64,000 nt of DNA from Cunninghamia lanceolata (taxonomy: Eukaryota > Streptophyta > Pinopsida > Cupressales > Cupressaceae): positions 4,924,501-4,988,500 of the forward strand of contig BSBN01001017.1 of NCBI GenBank assembly GCA_027924645.1. Direction: 5' to 3'. This document shows positions 60,800 to 64,000 of this stretch, one piece after another. Each line of letters starts with the position of its first letter. Within the stretch, counting starts at the first letter, position 1. The notes under the pieces are model-generated. The model did not search any database. It had not been told where the DNA came from and saw only the letters and a program-made list of their open reading frames with translations. Position numbers and translations under genes: made by a program.

Positions 60800-61582
60800 G
60801 ATAGACCACCCCAAACCTGAGAACCTATCGCCACTAAAGAAAGTCCACCATCTCACCGACGTCCTACAACCTCATCCACTTCATTCGCAGAATAGACATT
60901 CACCCCTATTCCTAAAAGAACCACCTGGATAAGTGGCTCTCCATCATCTAGATCCTCATCCTCCTGTTCCAATCCATTATCGAAGAACTCTCTAGGAAGA
61001 TGGGGTGCCTAGTCTGATGCATGAATCTGCAGAAACCTTATAGAAACGAAGACCTCCTGGATGTGTTGTAATTTTCTCTTGGTGAAATAGAAGTTATTTG
61101 CATTCAACACCCTCTCCATGCCATCCATACTCATATAAATAAGCCCTTCTTGCATTGCCTTGTAAACTGACTGGACCACTGGAGAATCCCTAAGTGTCTG
61201 GACATTAAAGAGACCCCCAATCAAAGCATCACCTTTTAGCATATTGTAATCTTTGAAGGCCACATTCCATCTATCAACACTGTATATGTGGTTGAAGAAA
61301 ATCCCCATGGCTATGGCGTGCACGTATCCTCCGTCCTGGACTAAATCCACGATATTCAAGAGGATGTGAGATAGGACATCAGAATAGTTCAGGATTCTCT
61401 CTTTGTATCCTTGCATCCACCTATGCCCTGCTATATTACACAAGTGATAATGCAAATTGAGTCATGGTGTAGTCGCAATCCACCATATGCATAATGTCTA
61501 TTTTTTTAATTTTCCCTTTTATTTCTTGTTCCCGCTACATCGGCAGGAAGAGCAACATTTGGTTAATTCTAGAATCCGCCAT
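60800..61582 (-). pseudogene. Extra ORF downstream of LINE RNase H, function unknown
   Basis: ATG at 61582 begins MADSRINQMLLFLPM then a TAG. A frameshift near 61458 joins the open frame 61455-61009 (HYHLCNIAGHRWMQGYKERI ... FFNHIYSVDRWNVAF ... MDGMERVLNANNFYFTKRKL). After a TAG it continues as an acidic segment (DNGLEQEDEDLDDGEPL), a TGA near 60855, and ends at about 60800. In total about 257 codons with three stops and one frameshift, far better preserved than the unreadable 730 bp between it and RNase H. No known LINE domain fits. It may be a captured gene piece or a lineage-specific third ORF. Confidence 0.5.
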
Positions 61583-62308
61583 GGAAAACACCTACAACAC
61601 AATACAACAAGAAGAAAAAGACTAAACTCAAGTTAATCAAAGATTTATAGCTAAAGAGACTAATAAATAGCCTCTCCAGCTCCCACAATCCAAGTTCTTG
61701 TCAAGACGCCCCAGAGGCATCCAAGTCATCATAATTTTGATACAATCTTAACCAAATCTCTCCTTGGAGGCTGAAAGGACTGAAGGCATCTGCTTTGACG
61801 TCACTGAATGGGAGAAAAACCTCAAGGACATGCCCCTTCATTAAAAGTTGTTGTCCTTCCAGATATGCTTAGCTGATCCCAAGTCACCATCCTTTAATGT
61901 AGCTCACCTCGCCCTCATCCTTTACCACCAACTATCAATTGGTACATGATTTCTTTCATGCAGGATCAAGGCTGAAGAGATGTAAACTTAAATACCGAAT
62001 TCCTCTGGAAAGGAGTTTACAACCATTATCATGAGAAGACAAGACAATGCACCACTCCACACTCATGAAATAAATTGAGAGTGACCGCATACCAGGAGCT
62101 AGGAGGTACTCTACAAGCTACCAATCTACGTGTCATCCTTAGAAATGGATTCTACTAAATTCTTGGGCCCCTTTCCATTTATAATCCACCTACATTACCC
62201 CTGTACCAAGAACATTGGGAAGTACTATTACCCAATAACACCTTTGAAAAGAAGATAATCTATTTATTCTTTAATGCTGTCCATGTCACCTTTTAGCCAG
62301 GTCATCAG

Positions 62309-64000
62309 CTAACTAGGGATATTCGTTTGCCCTGGATGAAAGACTTCCATGTCATTTTCTTGATCAATGGCCAGATTTGCCAACCCATCAACAACTTTGT
62401 TACCCTCTCGGTAACAGTGGGAAATGATGTAATTGTCAAAAACACTAAGCAAGGATATGACCTGTTGAAGAATATAATTTAATTTCCAATTATCAGAGCC
62501 TTTAGCTTTCAAAGCGTTAACTATGATTAGAGAATCACCCTCGATCCATAAGTCTTGGATGCAAAGGTTAGCCACCAAGTGGAGCCAATGTACCAGTGCC
62601 CAGGCTTCCGCTTTGTTATTGGTAACCTTCAGAATCTTTGTTGACTTAGCCACCAATAGAGATCCATCTCTATTCCTGATGACACATCTAGTCCTCGGTA
62701 AGCTTGGGTTCCCTCTACATGCGCCATCAAAATTGAGCTTAGAGAAATGTCGGGTAGGAGGAATCTATTTAACTTAATCTCTCATTGAGGCATTTCCACT
62801 TGTCAAGCCTAATCCCCTAATCCCAATTGGCTTGAGAAGTCACCAATTTCTCATCATATCATCATCCCATTTATTCCAAACTGAAGAGTTAGTAGCTGTT
62901 CTTCTAATTTTGGCAATGACCATCTCTGAAATAGCCTCCTCTAATCTGTTACAAACAACTCTGCATGAAAGAGATTCCTTTCTAAAAACTCTATAATTTC
63001 TTTCTCGCCATATATGCCAAACAATTAACGACAGTCCCACCTCCCAAAGGCAAGCAAACTTGGAATCTGAGAACAATCTCGACCAGTTCTTGAACATAGA
63101 CACCAACGATTCCAACAAAGGAGTAGTCCAGTTGATTTTCCTTAGAAACTAGAGCCAACATTCTCTGTTAAAAGGGCAATGGAGAAGGATATGATCCAAA
63201 CTTTCTTCCACTTCTCCACAAAGAATGTAGTGAAAATTTGGACCTAGACCTAGTCTCTTGATCCTATCCCCAGTTAAAATTTTCTTGTGGAGGGCAAGCC
63301 AAGAAAAAGCTCCAACTTTGGGAAAGATAGCCTCGTTCTAACATAGATTCATAGGCCAATCCGCCTTTAGCTTATGCGTGACACTCCTATATCCTTCCTT
63401 AACTGAGTAGGATCCTAATTTGGCCTCCATCCAAACAATCTCATCTTCTAGATTAGAAAAGATGACCATCCTTTTAGCCAATAACCTTCGCAACAACCTC
63501 TTCTAATCAGAGGGAAAATCACACTCCCATGTGCTCCTCCAAACAATTTTCCAAAAGCCTGGGCCCCCTTCAATGCGCCAATAATCTTTGACCTTGTTTC
63601 CCCAATGCCTTTTCAAGTATACCTTGGCTTCTTTGAGTTCCTCCCATCTTGAAAGCTTGGGCTCCCCATTCCAAGAATCATCCCAAAAGTCTGCCTTTTC
63701 CCCATTGTGAACAACCCATGACAATTGAGATAAAAGGACCTCTCTACTTTTCAAGATAAAATTCCATATTGTTGATCCATGTGGGGGGTTTTTGGCGGTG
63801 AAAATTCTCTCCTTATCTGCAGAATCTAAATACTTGAATCTCATCAAATGAGCCCACTTTGAATTAGGCTTTTTATACGTTCCCCAAGCTAGTTTTGCAC
63901 CCAGCGCTTGGTTTTGAATACTCATATTAAGAACGCCTGCACCACCTGATTCCTTCAGTTTACATACCTTGTCCCATGCTAGAAGATGATTTTTTTTGCC
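62309..64000 (-). pseudogene. LINE ORF2 C-terminal part: RT end, zf-RVT, RNase H
   Basis: One reading frame runs from the window edge to 62309 without a frameshift, broken by about six stops (several TAG). The RT-linked segment 63925-63503 has LGAKLAWGTYKKPNSKWA and VVHNGEKADFWDDSW. zf-RVT (about 63330-62850) has FPKVGAFSWLALHKKIL, ILCGEVEESLDHILLHCPF and VWHIWRERNYRVF. RNase H (about 62740-62309) has NFDGACRGNP, NKAEAWAL, IEGDSLII and EGNKVVDGLANLA, so all four acidic catalytic positions survive. ORF2 would nick target DNA and copy LINE RNA. The endonuclease and the RT catalytic core lie beyond the edge. Confidence 0.88.

Larger units (their letters stand above)
60627..64000 (-). mobile_element. 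L1-type LINE, 3' half, running off the right edge
   Basis: On the minus strand, in order: C-terminus of the reverse transcriptase region (from 64000), zf-RVT, RNase H (ending at 62309), about 730 bp with no readable frame, an extra ORF (61582-60800), and a 3' end GGCTTACCACC...TTTAAAAAAA at 60627 (T7 on the plus strand, 60627-60633). The 3' end resembles that of the LINE at 23.19 kb. Confidence 0.85.

Noticed and set aside
61583..62308. Considered a C-terminal extension of LINE ORF2 linking RNase H to the extra ORF in the same frame
   Set aside because: Stop frequency there is about what random sequence gives, so no coding claim is justified.

Overview
This window looks like intergenic DNA from a large, repeat-rich plant nuclear genome, most likely a gymnosperm (conifer-like). 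The reasons are: no intact host gene in 64 kb, many old and decayed retrotransposons, LTRs several kilobases long, DUF4283-type LINE ORF1 and RNase H-bearing LINE ORF2 remnants, and plant hAT transposase (DUF659) remnants. The species assignment is inference. I saw no rRNA, tRNA, CRISPR array or organellar segment. Layout, left half: (1) 1-2.54 kb, the 5' end of a minus-strand Ty1/copia element (LTR, initiator-Met PBS, gag, protease, gag-pre-integrase) running off the left edge. (2) 3.2-4.6 kb, a diverged local duplication and a tiny coding-less LTR element. (3) 5.49-9.52 kb, a complete but dead hAT DNA transposon with a near-perfect 8-bp target-site duplication, a tandemly doubled left end and a multi-exon transposase pseudogene. 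(4) 9.5-12.9 kb, AT-rich DNA without genes but with local duplications. (5) 12.9-14.2 kb, a second hAT relic on the minus strand. (6) 14.45-23.19 kb, a LINE containing only ORF1, cut into three pieces by two solo LTRs (2.5 and 4.7 kb); removing each LTR with one target duplication rejoins the LINE reading frame. (7) 24.2-26.4 kb, an unrecognised spliced gene or pseudogene. (8) 27.5-32.5 kb, a third solo LTR of the same family with a perfect 5-bp target duplication. Right half: (9) 33.2-41.3 kb, a composite of two direct repeats of 2.6-2.9 kb flanking a 2.4-kb palindrome with almost no spacer. (10) 41.3-49 kb, non-coding DNA with two small candidate solo LTRs and strong inverted repeats. (11) 49.2-53.0 kb, a heavily deleted plus-strand copia element. 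(12) 54.8-60.5 kb, gypsy-like LTR pieces and small tandem repeats. (13) 60.6-64 kb, the 3' half of a minus-strand LINE (RT C-terminus, zf-RVT, RNase H), followed by an unexpected extra reading frame before its poly(A), running off the right edge. How the parts relate: nearly every recognisable feature is a transposon or a transposon nested in another. In the elements I translated, many in-frame stops are TAG at positions where Gln is expected (CAG to TAG), as expected from C-to-T decay of methylated CHG sites. The most unusual items are the three related giant solo LTRs (shared TATA region and terminal stem-loops, but a different U3 tandem array in each), the LINE/LTR nest that preserves the reading frame, the direct-repeat-plus-palindrome composite, the extra ORF downstream of RNase H in the right-hand LINE, and the unknown spliced locus at 24.2-26.4 kb.
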